This document shows positions 1-10,100 of a stretch of DNA of 64,000 nt, piece by piece. Both the position numbers and the translations under genes were made by a program. The DNA lies in the NCBI GenBank assembly GCA_032191485.1, contig JAVDOI010000120.1, positions 176,501 to 240,500 of the forward strand. The letters are read 5' to 3'. The number at the start of each line of letters is the position of its first letter. The stretch's first letter is position 1. The notes under the pieces are model-generated. The model had not been told where the DNA came from. It worked only from the letters and a program-made list of their open reading frames with translations, and ran no database searches. This DNA is from Leptoclinus maculatus. Taxonomy: Eukaryota; Chordata; Actinopteri; Perciformes; Stichaeidae.

Positions 1-345
1 GCAGCAAGTAATTCCAGTGAGCGTGAGGGTTTACCAGTCACAGTATTTGAATAGCTTCCAAAACCACGTCTGAGTGGAGAAACAGGAGAAACAGAAGAAA
101 CAGAAGAAACAGGAGAAACAGGAGAAACAGGAGAAACAGGAGAAACAGAAGAAACAGGAGAAACAGGAGAAACAGAAGAAACAGGAGAAACAGGAGAAAC
201 AGGAGAAACAGAAGAAATACTGTGCATTTCACAAAAGGGTTTATGGAAGTGTTAATTGTTATGAGTCAACACAACGAAGAGTGACATTCTTAACAAGAGA
301 GGGTAAAGCCCCATCCGGCAGATATCGCTGAGTCAAGCTGGATCA
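1..345 (+). pseudogene. Relic of a WxxW-gene unit: promoter block fused to 3' flank
   Basis: Bases 1-73 repeat 1645-1717, the block just upstream of the minisatellite at the WxxW gene. After a minisatellite like that one (about 79-220), the sequence changes directly to a block (about 221-345) matching 4742-4985, which lies 3' of the WxxW gene. The promoter-side and 3'-side flanks of a second gene copy are thus joined with no gene body between them. I infer a tandem duplication followed by deletion. No coding exon of the gene is visible here; the lysine/glutamine-rich reading frame across it is only the minisatellite. Confidence 0.55.
79..220. repeat. 9-bp-unit minisatellite (GAAACAGGA/GAAACAGAA), array 1
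   Basis: About 16 tandem copies of a 9-bp unit that alternates between two variants, ending in GGA or GAA. The strand is purine-rich with one or two C per unit. Because 9 is a multiple of 3, all frames stay open and give spurious low-complexity reading frames on both strands. Confidence 0.95.
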
Positions 346-678
346 AGACTGAAGGGTGTCCATCGGAAAAGCAGGAGGAAAATATGCACACTGACACTGG
401 CAATACATACGTATACATACATATCTCTCTCAATTCAGTTCAGTTCAATGAGACTTTATTGCCATTAAAGTTTGTAAAAACAATGTTGCCAATGCATCAA
501 AAAACAAAAGTACACAATATCAATATTAAAATGAACAGAACAATGACACATTACGACTGTAATATAATAATGATGTATTTTTATAGAGGTCCTTGAACTC
601 TTTGAAATCTGGGATTACAGAGTTGAATAAGTCTAAATAAATGTTCCTTATTTCATTCCATTTTAGGAGCTCTCTTTC

Positions 679-706
679 TCTCTCTCTCTCACACACACAC
701 ACACAC

Positions 707-779
<73 letters not shown>
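679..779. repeat. (TC)n-(CA)n compound microsatellite
   Basis: A short TC run is followed by a long, almost uninterrupted CA run. It is preceded (about 425-500) by a sequence resembling a LINE 3' end, with a TTTATTGCC motif. Confidence 0.9.
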
Positions 780-783
<4 letters not shown>

Positions 784-1016
784 GGCACTTTACAAAAACT
801 TGTGTGAGCATGTGGGCCTTCACAACATGTTTTACCAGTTTGGGAATATGATCTGTTGGACCTCCCAACACATATTCTGTGTGTTCTATTTAGTTTATCA
901 GCTCTTTATACGGTGATGAAGCTGAAATACTGCAATCAGAACATTTTGAAATAAGATGTGTTTTTTTTTTTTAGCCTATTGTTAATCTATCTGTTAATAT
1001 GTTGATCATTGTTATG

Positions 1017-1056
1017 GTTTTACAGCTGGCAACTTTACTGTTGCCAGCTGTAAAAC
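1017..1056. repeat. Perfect 17-bp inverted repeat with 6-nt loop
   Basis: Bases 1017-1033 are the exact reverse complement of 1040-1056, separated by TTTACT. The arms contain GTTTTACAGCTGGCAAC. No gene or transposon end is recognisable next to it. Confidence 0.85.
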
Positions 1057-1059
1057 TGT

Positions 1060-1630
1060 ATAATTCAGCTGAATGTAAAGAGCTCCTTCCTCACGGATGG
1101 TTCGGAGGTCTAACCACAAGTCAAAGGTTGAACAGAGTATATATGCTTGACACAAACTGGACAGCTCGTATCAGCTGCACATTATCCGGGCTCCCCCCAA
1201 GGCCTGGGACCCTGGTCACAACACACAGAGGCATTAAAGTGACCAGAGAAGAATGGTGGCGTTGCACACCTCATCTCCAACTGTTGTTTCATCATTCATT
1301 TACTTTATTCAGTCTCAACAAAAACAATGCAAACTGCCGTGCGCTTTTTCATGCTGCCCGGCTCCTTGGAGCGCACGCAGTCCAGTGTCCAAAATACGGG
1401 CTGGTGTTAATGTCTGTCTGTCCTTTTTGTGGGTCACAGCCACCAGAGCTCCAGCCTTCTACTGATTAACAGGGCGAAGGATATATAGCAACAATTAACA
1501 GCTGTGCCAATTAAACTCAACCAGGCACTGTTCTCCTGAACCACTCCCACACATCTCTCCCCTGAGCACAGATCATGCCCACTACCACAATCTTTCTGTT
1601 TTTTGAATGGGGCATTGTGTAATGCTTTCT
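1060..1630 (-). other. Unassigned stretch, possibly an old LTR-like remnant
   Basis: Apart from the gene blocks either side, this stretch holds no recognisable gene. It has a TATA-like run at about 1479-1488 and moderately GC-rich flanks, vaguely LTR-like on the minus strand. An open frame of about 156 codons (999-1469) matches no family I know. I treat it as non-coding. Confidence 0.2.
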
Positions 1631-1723
1631 GTAGGTGAGGTCTGCAGCAAGTAATTCCAGTGAGCGTGAGGGTTTACCAGTCACAGTATTTGAATAGCTT
1701 CCAAAACCACGTCTGAGTGGAGA

Positions 1724-1876
1724 AACAGGAGAAACAGAAGAAACAGAAGAAACAGGAGAAACAGGAGAAACAGAAGAAACAGAAGAAACAGGAGAAACAG
1801 AAGAAACAGAAGAAACAGGAGAAACAGAAGAAACAGGAGAAACAGGAGAAACAGAAGAAACAGGAGAAACAGGAGA
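1724..1876. repeat. 9-bp-unit minisatellite, array 2, upstream of the WxxW gene TATA box
   Basis: Same 9-bp unit as array 1, about 17 copies with a different order of the two variants. It ends about 25 bp before the TATA box of the WxxW gene, so it sits in the core promoter region. The different unit order in the two arrays shows independent turnover after duplication. Confidence 0.95.
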
Positions 1877-1901
1877 GGCTTGTTAACCCACATTGAGGTT
1901 C

Positions 1902-1908
1902 TATAAAA
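1902..1908 (+). promoter_or_regulatory. TATA box of the WxxW gene
   Basis: TATAAAA lies about 30 bp before the inferred first exon, which ends at 1964 with a GTAACG donor. Spacing and orientation fit an RNA polymerase II core promoter driving the WxxW gene. Confidence 0.6.
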
Positions 1909-1931
1909 CCAAGCTGTTCAGCTGAGAGGTA

Positions 1932-3714
1932 CTGTGGTGAAGACTCTTGTTTCTGCAGAGAAAGGTAACGTAGTGTCTCTTCTGAATTTATGTTTTTCAT
2001 AGATACTCTTATTTAACAATGTGTGTCTTTATAAAGTGTAATTTAAATGTTTATGTTTCAATGAAAATGTATTTAAAATTGAGATGTTAAATAAAGAGAG
2101 TAAAAATGTGAAGCATTGTAAATGTCAATGAATATTCATATTATTTCATCCACCTCTTGAGAACCTATTTTGATAATGCATAATTGTATTCATATTCCTA
2201 AATGCAAACAACTTTCCTTACAGGTTTGAAGGTCCCGTATCTACAATCATGATCAAATTGGTAATGTATTATGTTTTTGTTTTTTGTCAATGCAGATGTA
2301 CATGTCCTGTATGCAGTATATTCTGTGATTGTAACCCTCTTGTTTTCTTTAATAGTTAAGTGTTGCCATTTTGGCCGGATTCTGCTTTGGTAGGCTCATC
2401 TCAATAACTGTAATGGTCAAGATCAAATGTACACATTATGACTATTCTATAATCAGAAATATGCACTGTCACAGTAAACTCTATTGTTCCTAAATTACCT
2501 TTACCAGCAAGCAACCGGGCTACTTCCCCCCCACCCACAACTCCAGGTAAGAGATTATTTTCAGTGGCATTCCTAATATTTAAAGCATTCATTGGTTCAC
2601 TTTGTATAGAAAGGTCATTCATTGTTTGTTTTTTCATAACTCCATTCTCCATGGCCTTAATACTATCCCACCCATATTCATAAGCAGATTCTACCTTTTT
2701 GTTTTTACATTTATTTCATCTATCTTTTAATTTGACCGATCACGACATGTGCAATTACTGAAAGATGTCAAATGTCTTGTTGTTAATTTGTCTAAATTCA
2801 AAAACCTTGGTCCAGATTGCTGGACAGGCTGGTATAACAGAGACAACCCCAGTGGAACTGGAGACTGGGAGCTTTTGAGTTTCCTGATGACAGAATACCC
2901 AGGAGAAATCTGTAATATTCCTCTGGCATTTGAGGCTGTTACCACTTACACAAATACCTCAGCCTCCCTCACAGGAAATGTCTTCTATATGTAAGTTGAC
3001 TTATCGGGAAATACTTTAAAATGTTGCTAACAAGCACCAAATAATAAATCCATACTTCTCAACATTACAACTTCTTTCCCAAAGTTTCCATATCATCAAG
3101 ATGTACTACCTAGAGCTGCTGCTTAAACAGTGAATAGAAACTTTGTAGATGCACATTTACGTTACATAAGATGTCATTTGAATGAACCCCACGAGGAAAG
3201 GCTAAGAGGCACATAATGTCTAAAGGTTGTAGCTGAGCCTTACTTTATTCTTGTGCTAACAGCTTTGTTTGAGATAACATGCTTTGTGTTCTGGAGAGTA
3301 AGAAACAATTATAACCCAATTTATTGGTCTTCCTTATTCATGGTTACTTTCTTTTAATTTTGTTGTCTATTTAAGATATTTGTAATTTGAAAATAACCTA
3401 CACCTGGTATCAAGAACAAAATGAGAAAAGATGATGAAGATATTTCATTTGTATTTGCCCAACAGTACTTTCATAAGCTAGATCCTGTTTTTATCATAGA
3501 TGAACAATAATGTATGTCTTCAACATTGTGCACCACTAAAATTAAGTTATTGTTTTATTTCAATATGGTTTCCTTGCTTTAAATATCATATTGATTCACG
3601 TACTGCTTGGAATCATATTTCAGCTTCAGTGCAACCCAGGGACTTCTTTGCCGCAATCAGGACCAGCAATCTGTGATGTGCCATGACTACAAAGTCCGGT
3701 TTTTGTGCTGCTAG
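1932..3714 (+). CDS. Small secreted WxxW-domain protein (mucin/CILP-type domain), 116 aa
   Basis: Inferred 5' UTR exon about 1932-1964, then coding exons 2249-2260, 2356-2389, 2508-2546, 2816-2990 and 3624-3714, with compatible phases and 351 coding bases including the TAG. The product starts with a hydrophobic signal peptide (MIKLLSVAILAGFCFG), then a short Ser/Pro/Thr linker, then one WxxW domain. That domain has CWTGW at its start, EICN in the middle, and GLLCRNQDQQ followed by VRFLCC at the end, the pattern seen in the Cys-rich domains of mucin-5AC/5B and CILP. There is no room for another domain, so this is essentially a free WxxW domain, probably secreted into mucus or matrix. The acceptor of exon 5 has a poor pyrimidine tract; an alternative at about 2766 would keep the frame and add 17 residues. 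Function unknown. Confidence 0.8.
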
Positions 3715-4121
3715 GAAAATCACTGACTCCACAGCAAACACGATGGATAAGAAGAGACAACGTTCAAATTGTGATCACTTGAATTTTTGTCAGATTTTTC
3801 TTTCATGTTATATTTTATTTCTTATTTTGCCAGGTGGAGGAAGTATAATAGGCCTTTTTTGCAGCAGACATTTAGACTTGTAGGAAAAGCAAAGATTAAT
3901 CGATGATGGATCTGTTCTATACCAGGACCCTGAAGCCTGTGAAGCGAAATGGAGCTCAGCCATAGTTCATTCTATTATTTAAGCTTCTGCTTCTACCATG
4001 ACAAAACGTCTTGTGGAAAAAGGCCCATTATGTGCTATATCAGTCTATGTATTCTCTTTTCTTTCTAGTGATTATGAAATCATTGTCTTGTATTGTAAGA
4101 AATCAATCAACAGGAAAAAGC

Positions 4122-4127
4122 AATAAA
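4122..4127 (+). terminator. Poly(A) signal AATAAA of the WxxW gene
   Basis: AATAAA about 410 bp after the stop codon, in AT-rich 3' sequence. It is the best-placed cleavage signal for the WxxW transcript; use is inferred. Confidence 0.45.
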
Positions 4128-4199
4128 ACTGCCAATGAACAGCAAATCCATTTTGTCATGAAGTTTTACTTCACAACTCTGCCCATCTTATTAGGAACG

Positions 4200-5580
4200 T
4201 ATTAACAAGTTATGATTTGGTGTGTTTAGAACAGATGGTGGGAGCAGTCATGATATACAGACAGTAGGATGTATAGAAGTTCAACACTAATGTTAGATGT
4301 AAGAAAAACATACAGTATGTCAGTGAATCTGTATTTCTTATCAACACACCCGTGCACTAACAGGCACAGTTATAACTGTAAATACTTTAAATAAGAAAAC
4401 ATTTCCACCATCTGCTGTGTTAAAACCTTGTGTACTTTGGGTGTTTCGCGAATGCTTGCACTGCATCGATATTTGTGCCCTTTAGTGGAATTCTGCTTAA
4501 AGTATGCTTGTCTGTCTTCCAGTAAGACCATGTTTCAGTAGGCAAAATAAAAGACATAGAAGAGGAGGGAAGGAGTAAACTGAATCTGGGGGAATTTCCC
4601 TCTTAAGTAAATAAGTAAAATTGTATCTGAACTGAACAGAAGTACAACCAAAGTGTTGAAGTTCAGCACATTATGGTGTTCCATTAATCTACCAATATTC
4701 CATGGCTGTGAAGGCCTATTTATAGACCAGGAGATGATTAAGTGAAATACTGTGCCACACAGGGAACCAAGCTCATGTTCTCTTCCCGTTCGTTCCCGTT
4801 CTCTCTCTTACTCATTCTCTACCTACTAGTCTTTAATAAGTTCTTCAATTCCATTTCTTTCCGATTTAAGCATTTGACAAAAGGGTTTATGAAAGTGTTA
4901 ATTGTTATGAGGCAACACAACGAAGAGTGACATTCTTAACAAGAGAGGGTAAAGCCCCATCCGGCATACATCGCTGAGTCAAGCTGAGACGGCATCATGT
5001 GATCGCACATTAAAATGATCACACTGTCATACAGCCAGAATCCTGCTACGCTCCTCACCGGTCGTTCATTTGCACTATGGCGGTCTTTGCTTAACTGACA
5101 ATGCTTGTGTTAAATTACCAAGTGTCCACTGTTATTGAGCTGTCTACAAGAAATGACATGATTGAGAAATTACAGAAGATCTGTTGTACAATCAAAGACA
5201 GAAAGGTTAAAAAAATATGTATTTTTGGAGAACCTAATCACATTTGATACAAGAGTATTAATCTAATTAAACATTTTTAAAAGCATATACAATCTCTTTT
5301 ACTAATTTTTCTTTCGGCAGTGTTTTCTTCCCCCCTCCAACACCAATAGTAATATGTTTTTTTATCAGCCCTTTACAACAGGCTGTGACTGATTCATCCT
5401 TTGGGTTATTTTGAATATTATAGTGTTGGTATTGGCAGTAGAAATGATACAGATGGAGACATTATTATTCCTGCAGCATTAAAAGGCAACACAGTAAACT
5501 TAGAGAGGGTGACCTTGCTAGACTAGCACCCATGTCTGCTTTTGTTTTACGCAACTGGTACTTCTCAAGGCTGGGTGCAC
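4200..5580. other. Intergenic spacer 3' of the WxxW gene
   Basis: AT-rich, no coding exon seen. Bases 4742-4985 are the source-type copy of the block found at 221-345; relative to that block they contain about 115 extra bases after GAAATACTGTGC. The rest shows no clear feature. Confidence 0.6.
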
Positions 5581-5586
5581 AGGTAT

Positions 5587-5587
<1 letters not shown>

Positions 5588-5660
<73 letters not shown>
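5588..5660. repeat. (CA)n microsatellite
   Basis: About 36 uninterrupted CA dinucleotides. Open frames read through it on both strands (His-Thr or Cys-Val repeats) are artefacts. Confidence 0.95.
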
Positions 5661-5661
<1 letters not shown>

Positions 5662-5786
5662 ATGGCCTTGTCTCACTAGCTTCCTGTTTCCTTCACTAAG
5701 TTATGATGTTATGGCTGACTGGGCTCTGATCAGGTCTCAGCCATGGTCGCTGTTAACTATGAACAAACTCTCACATGCATGCACAA

Positions 5787-5790
<4 letters not shown>

Positions 5791-5825
<35 letters not shown>

Positions 5826-5856
5826 CACACAGACACACTCTCACGCACACACGCAC
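5791..5856. repeat. Interrupted (CA)n microsatellite
   Basis: Second CA run about 130 bp after the first, broken by G substitutions, which suggests an older array. Confidence 0.9.
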
Positions 5857-6470
5857 CTGTAATGGCCACCAAGCATCTGTTGACTGTTCTCCCTTTAATA
5901 AAGTGACAGTGAGATCTTCAGTCACAATCAAACAAGCCAACAGTGTAAAATAAACCTGAACACAAAGAACTCGTGAGGCGTCTGAGGTCCACGTCCAGCA
6001 GCACAGTACTCTGAATTAGTCTCAAGGACAATCTGCTGATGATCTGATCTGATGATGTACTGAGGTGATAGCGCCCTCCAGAGGACACACTCCCAACTGC
6101 TACAGAGCTCAACCATCCATGCGTTTCTATTAGTGGTGACGTTTAGAAGGAGGGGCCAACACATTCATCTGGTTGAAGAGTTGTGTTGAAATGTGAAGTG
6201 ATGAAGTGGCTGAAATGCACCAATAAGATGGAAGAAGAAGAAGAAGAAGTGATGAAATAGTGAAAGAGGAAGGAAGTTGGGTCACAGCTACATGTTCACT
6301 CAAACTTGTCTCTCCAGCTGTAAGTCTGTAAAAGTCGGGCTGTTGGGTTTTAACGGTCTTCTATTGTTCTTTTCTATTGTTTTGATGAGCTTATGAATTA
6401 AACTCTGTGATTAGAAGCTGAAGACTACAACGGCCATGTTGTTTCTGGATTTCATCCTTTATATCTCAGG

Positions 6471-6660
6471 TATGCAGACGCTTTCATCCAAAGCAATTCA
6501 GATTCTATCACATTTCTACACCGTAGGCACAGCTACGGGAGCAGTTTTGGGGTTAAGTGTCTTGCTCAAGGACACATCGACATGCAACTAGCAGAGCCGG
6601 AGCCGGGGATCGCACCGCTGATCCTCTGATTGAAGGACGGCCCGGTCAGCACGTTTGGCA
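6471..6660 (+). repeat. Dispersed fish repeat, copy 1
   Basis: Contains the familiar fish segment in which GGTTAAGTGTCTTGCTCAAGG is followed by a GGGATCGCACC-like block and ATCCTCTGATTG. Related copies lie at about 36945-37195 and 49985-50062. The family is common in teleost introns and microsatellite flanks. Its class (SINE-like or DNA-element-derived) cannot be settled here. Confidence 0.6.
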
Positions 6661-6858
6661 GAACTAGCTAATTTCAAAAAGCTTGTTTTTGTTGCTGAAG
6701 GTAAGTTTCAACACATTTAACAATTCTAATGCTTTGATAACAAGTCCTACATTACATCTAAACTGTTCTAACCAGTTCATCTGCAACAAGACTTCCTCCA
6801 CGTGTGACGGTGCTTTTATTGAACCCATTACAGGCTGATCTCCTCTCAGTGATCAGAG

Positions 6859-7123
6859 ATGCAGGTTCCACATCTGATCCTAGACTCTCTGGATGATCTG
6901 GGTGACGATGACTTCAAGAGGTTTCGGTGGAACCTCACTCAGCCGGTGCTGGACGGGTGTCGGCCCATTCCTAAGAGCTGTCTGGAGAACAAGGACCGGC
7001 AGGACACTGTCAGCAGGATGATCGACAGCTACGGCGAAGAGTCGGCTGTGAACGTGATGGTTGAAATCCTGAAGAGGATGAACCTCAACAACGAGGCGGA
7101 GAAGTTACAGAATGCACGCCCAT
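6859..7123 (+). CDS. PYD (pyrin) exon of the NLR gene
   Basis: 88 codons beginning at the ATG after GATCAGAG. The helical death-fold pattern is visible in LDDLGDDDFKRFRW, then IPKSCLEN, then VNVMVEILKRMNLNNEAEKL. PYDs pair with other PYDs such as that of ASC, so this is the probable effector end. The donor is GTGAGG after GCACGCCCAT. The same boundary sequence recurs at the end of the next exon (about 7374-7395), suggesting the two exon ends were duplicated or converted. Confidence 0.85.
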
Positions 7124-10100
7124 GTGAGGGATCAGAGTCCTGTGAGAAAGAACTCTGATGTATTTCAGGAAATTACCCTGTTTGTTTGTGTCTTTCATCA
7201 ACAGTTGCACAAAACCCCGCTCCAACACCTTCCTCCTCCTCCTCCTCCTCCTCAGGTTGGACTCCTGCTGCTGGAGCCACAGTTTGTGCCCAGGATAGAA
7301 GTGTTGTCGTGGCCCCCAACATCGCAGGCGGAGGCGCTGATGTTTCCGTCAATATAAACATAATTACACAGAACGCACGCCCAGGTGAGGGATCAGAGTC
7401 GTGTTGTGTCGTGTTCACACCAAACGTGTAGATTACATCCAAAGTCAATGCACAGACGCCAATAGACGAGAAATCCGCAAATTCGCCTCATTGGCGCGAG
7501 TTGAAATTTTTCAGCCTTTAGGTGTGTTCACACCAACAGTTTTCTTGTTGCATTACTCGCGGGGCCATTTGTGGTTATTCGCGTCATTCGCGCGCCGGAG
7601 AGGAGGAGTGGCTTATCCCTTTATCAACTAAGCCATTTATTTCCTCCATCAACCTGGAAGAAATAACTTATATTTCTGCTTAGTACTTGTTGTTGAAGTC
7701 CCAGATATCCCAGGAAACTAAATGTCGTCTTGTCTGGTTCATAACATCATCTGGAGATGTATTCACTGTGTCTAGTGAACCACTGGCTCGACTGGTTTCC
7801 TACAGCTGTATGAACCCAGAATAAACAGATGTTGCTGTGATTTAACTGCAATAAACGGATCAAAAATAATGTCGAAATAACTACGTAATGATGCCGATTT
7901 GTAAAAAGTCTTAATTCATGTTTTGTTCGTTCTCTCCACAAGACGACAAGCAAATAACTTTTAAAATACTTCTTGTCTTAATGGAGCTTGTTTCGATCGG
8001 TGCTAGGCTATGCTAACATTGTAGCAGCTCCATCAACACTCAACATAACGTCATATATGCGTAAATACGGCAGCATCTTTTTCATTGTTTGTACCATATG
8101 GTTCATACACACACATTCATACACATAGTTTGGTCCGGTCTCTATGCATTTGTGTGCCGCTGTGTTGCGAAAGCCTATCAGCTTCATGACAACGCATTAT
8201 TTATGTTTGGATGGACCCCATTTTAGAACCATGTGTAATAATTGAATGAAAGAATAATCGTACCTAGAAATGAAGAATAGTTTGTGGAGCTACAGCTGTG
8301 TTGACAATGTCCCACAGCGATTACACTCCAACTAATCGTCTATCCCAGACACAATTATGTAACCTACAGTACATAACGCAGAAACATGTTTTAAACCTGA
8401 AAAATGAAGAAAAACTAATTACCAATCAGGGGTTAACTTGAAGATAAGAAATAGGTAACAAGTCAAATGTATAAAATAACACAGACTGTAACCTCTCTCA
8501 CACAGATGATGCTGATGTTGGAGAGACTTCAGAGAACAGAGGAACATCCTCCTGTCAGAGCGAAGGTAAAGCTGATGTATTCTCTGGTTTGTATGGAAGC
8601 CCTGAGAGAAGAAAGTGTGGTACATGTTTTCAGAAATACCCTCTGTGAGAGACATTATGACTGCAAAGAAGCATTAAATTCAGTTCCATAAAAGAAAATG
8701 ACCAACAAGCTATTTAAAATGTACAAGTTTCATTTTGTGGAGTTTGAGTGAACATCATCAGACCTGCAGCAAACACTTTGACTTCTGCAGCTACAGCAGG
8801 AAGTTCAGTCCTAACTTCTGACGTACACATGGACACACATGTACTGGTTGAAGTGGTTTTGATCCTGAGCCCCCCCCCCCCCTTTGGAAACACTATTATA
8901 TGTTAATTTCAATATCATATGTCAGAACAAGGTCGAGGGTGTGGTTCTTCATTATTAATAATATGATTATTTTAGGCTGACATATTCTTCTTGACACAGC
9001 CAGGTTTCAGTAAGACAAAATTAATCAACATCTTATATCTAAGAGTCCACATGTGTAGAGCTCCTCTTCTACTTATTTTTATTTGTTTAAGTGGCAGACA
9101 CAGTCTCTATGGGGTTTTGGATGGTAACTGCTCTAATGGAAGCATAGAGAAGCGTTTAAGACTGCAACTCTGCTTCCTGGTCTCAACTCTGGGTTTTCAG
9201 GGATTAAGTCCACCAATAAACTCGGTCAGATTTCTCAATCTGCTCCATCCAAAGTGGGATGAATGTCTTCTCTTCTAATGAGACCGGACAAAAGGCAAGG
9301 ACAAGTTTTTTGTTAATCTGAGGAAGACAGTCCTTTAGCATAATACCATTTGTGTTCTGCTCCTCCAACTGTAGACAAACAATCTAATAATAGTTATATT
9401 TTTCATGTTTGTGTTCAATACAGACATGATGGTTCTGGGAGTACACATCTCATCTCACCAACAAAAGCTTCAATCACACTTTCAAGATACGTTCATGTGT
9501 GTACAACAGGCATGGTTGGGGAAGAGTGATGAGAAACCTCTGGATGAGATCTACACAGAGCTGTACATCACAGTAGGGGCTGACATACACATCAACAAAC
9601 AGCATGAGGTAATGCAGCTTGAGGCGAAGAGGGCAACACCAGCAGATGAAGAGAAACCAATTCAACCCAGCGACATATTCAAACCCCCGTCTGGAGGAGA
9701 CAGACCCATAAGAACAGTACTGACCAATGGAATCGCAGGAATTGGAAAAACATTTGTTCTGCACAAGTTTGTGTTGGACTGGGCTGTAAGAAAAACCAAT
9801 CAAGATGTGCATCTCATTTTCCCCTTCACCTTCCGTGAGCTGAATTTAAAGGAAGAAAAGTTTTGTTTGGCAGAGCTCATTCATGAATGTATCGAGGAGA
9901 CCAAAGACATCAAGACAGAAGCTCTTAATCACATCTTCACAACTCTGCAGTCATCAGGAAACACCAACTACAACAAGAGTAAATTCAAACTTCTGTTTGT
10001 TTTGGATGGACTGGATGAGAGCCGCCTTCATCTGGACTGCTCTACCAGTAAAAACCCGGCCGTTAACTTTGATGTCACAGAGTCCACCTCAGTGGATGTG

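Noticed and set aside
74..331. Open frame encoding Lys/Gln/Glu-rich protein
   Set aside because: It is the translation of the 9-bp minisatellite; the minus-strand frames of Leu/Phe repeats have the same cause.
526..916. Cys-Val and His-Thr repeat proteins on both strands
   Set aside because: Products of the (CA)n tract. The same applies at 5465-5953, 58606-58860, 59243-59500 and 60594-60902 outside the real exons.
999..1469. 156-codon + strand frame
   Set aside because: No signal peptide, domain or codon pattern, and it starts inside the palindrome. No family match that I recognise.
9474..9812. Antisense frames within the NACHT exon
   Set aside because: Shadows of a strongly coding exon; the sense strand carries the Walker motifs.
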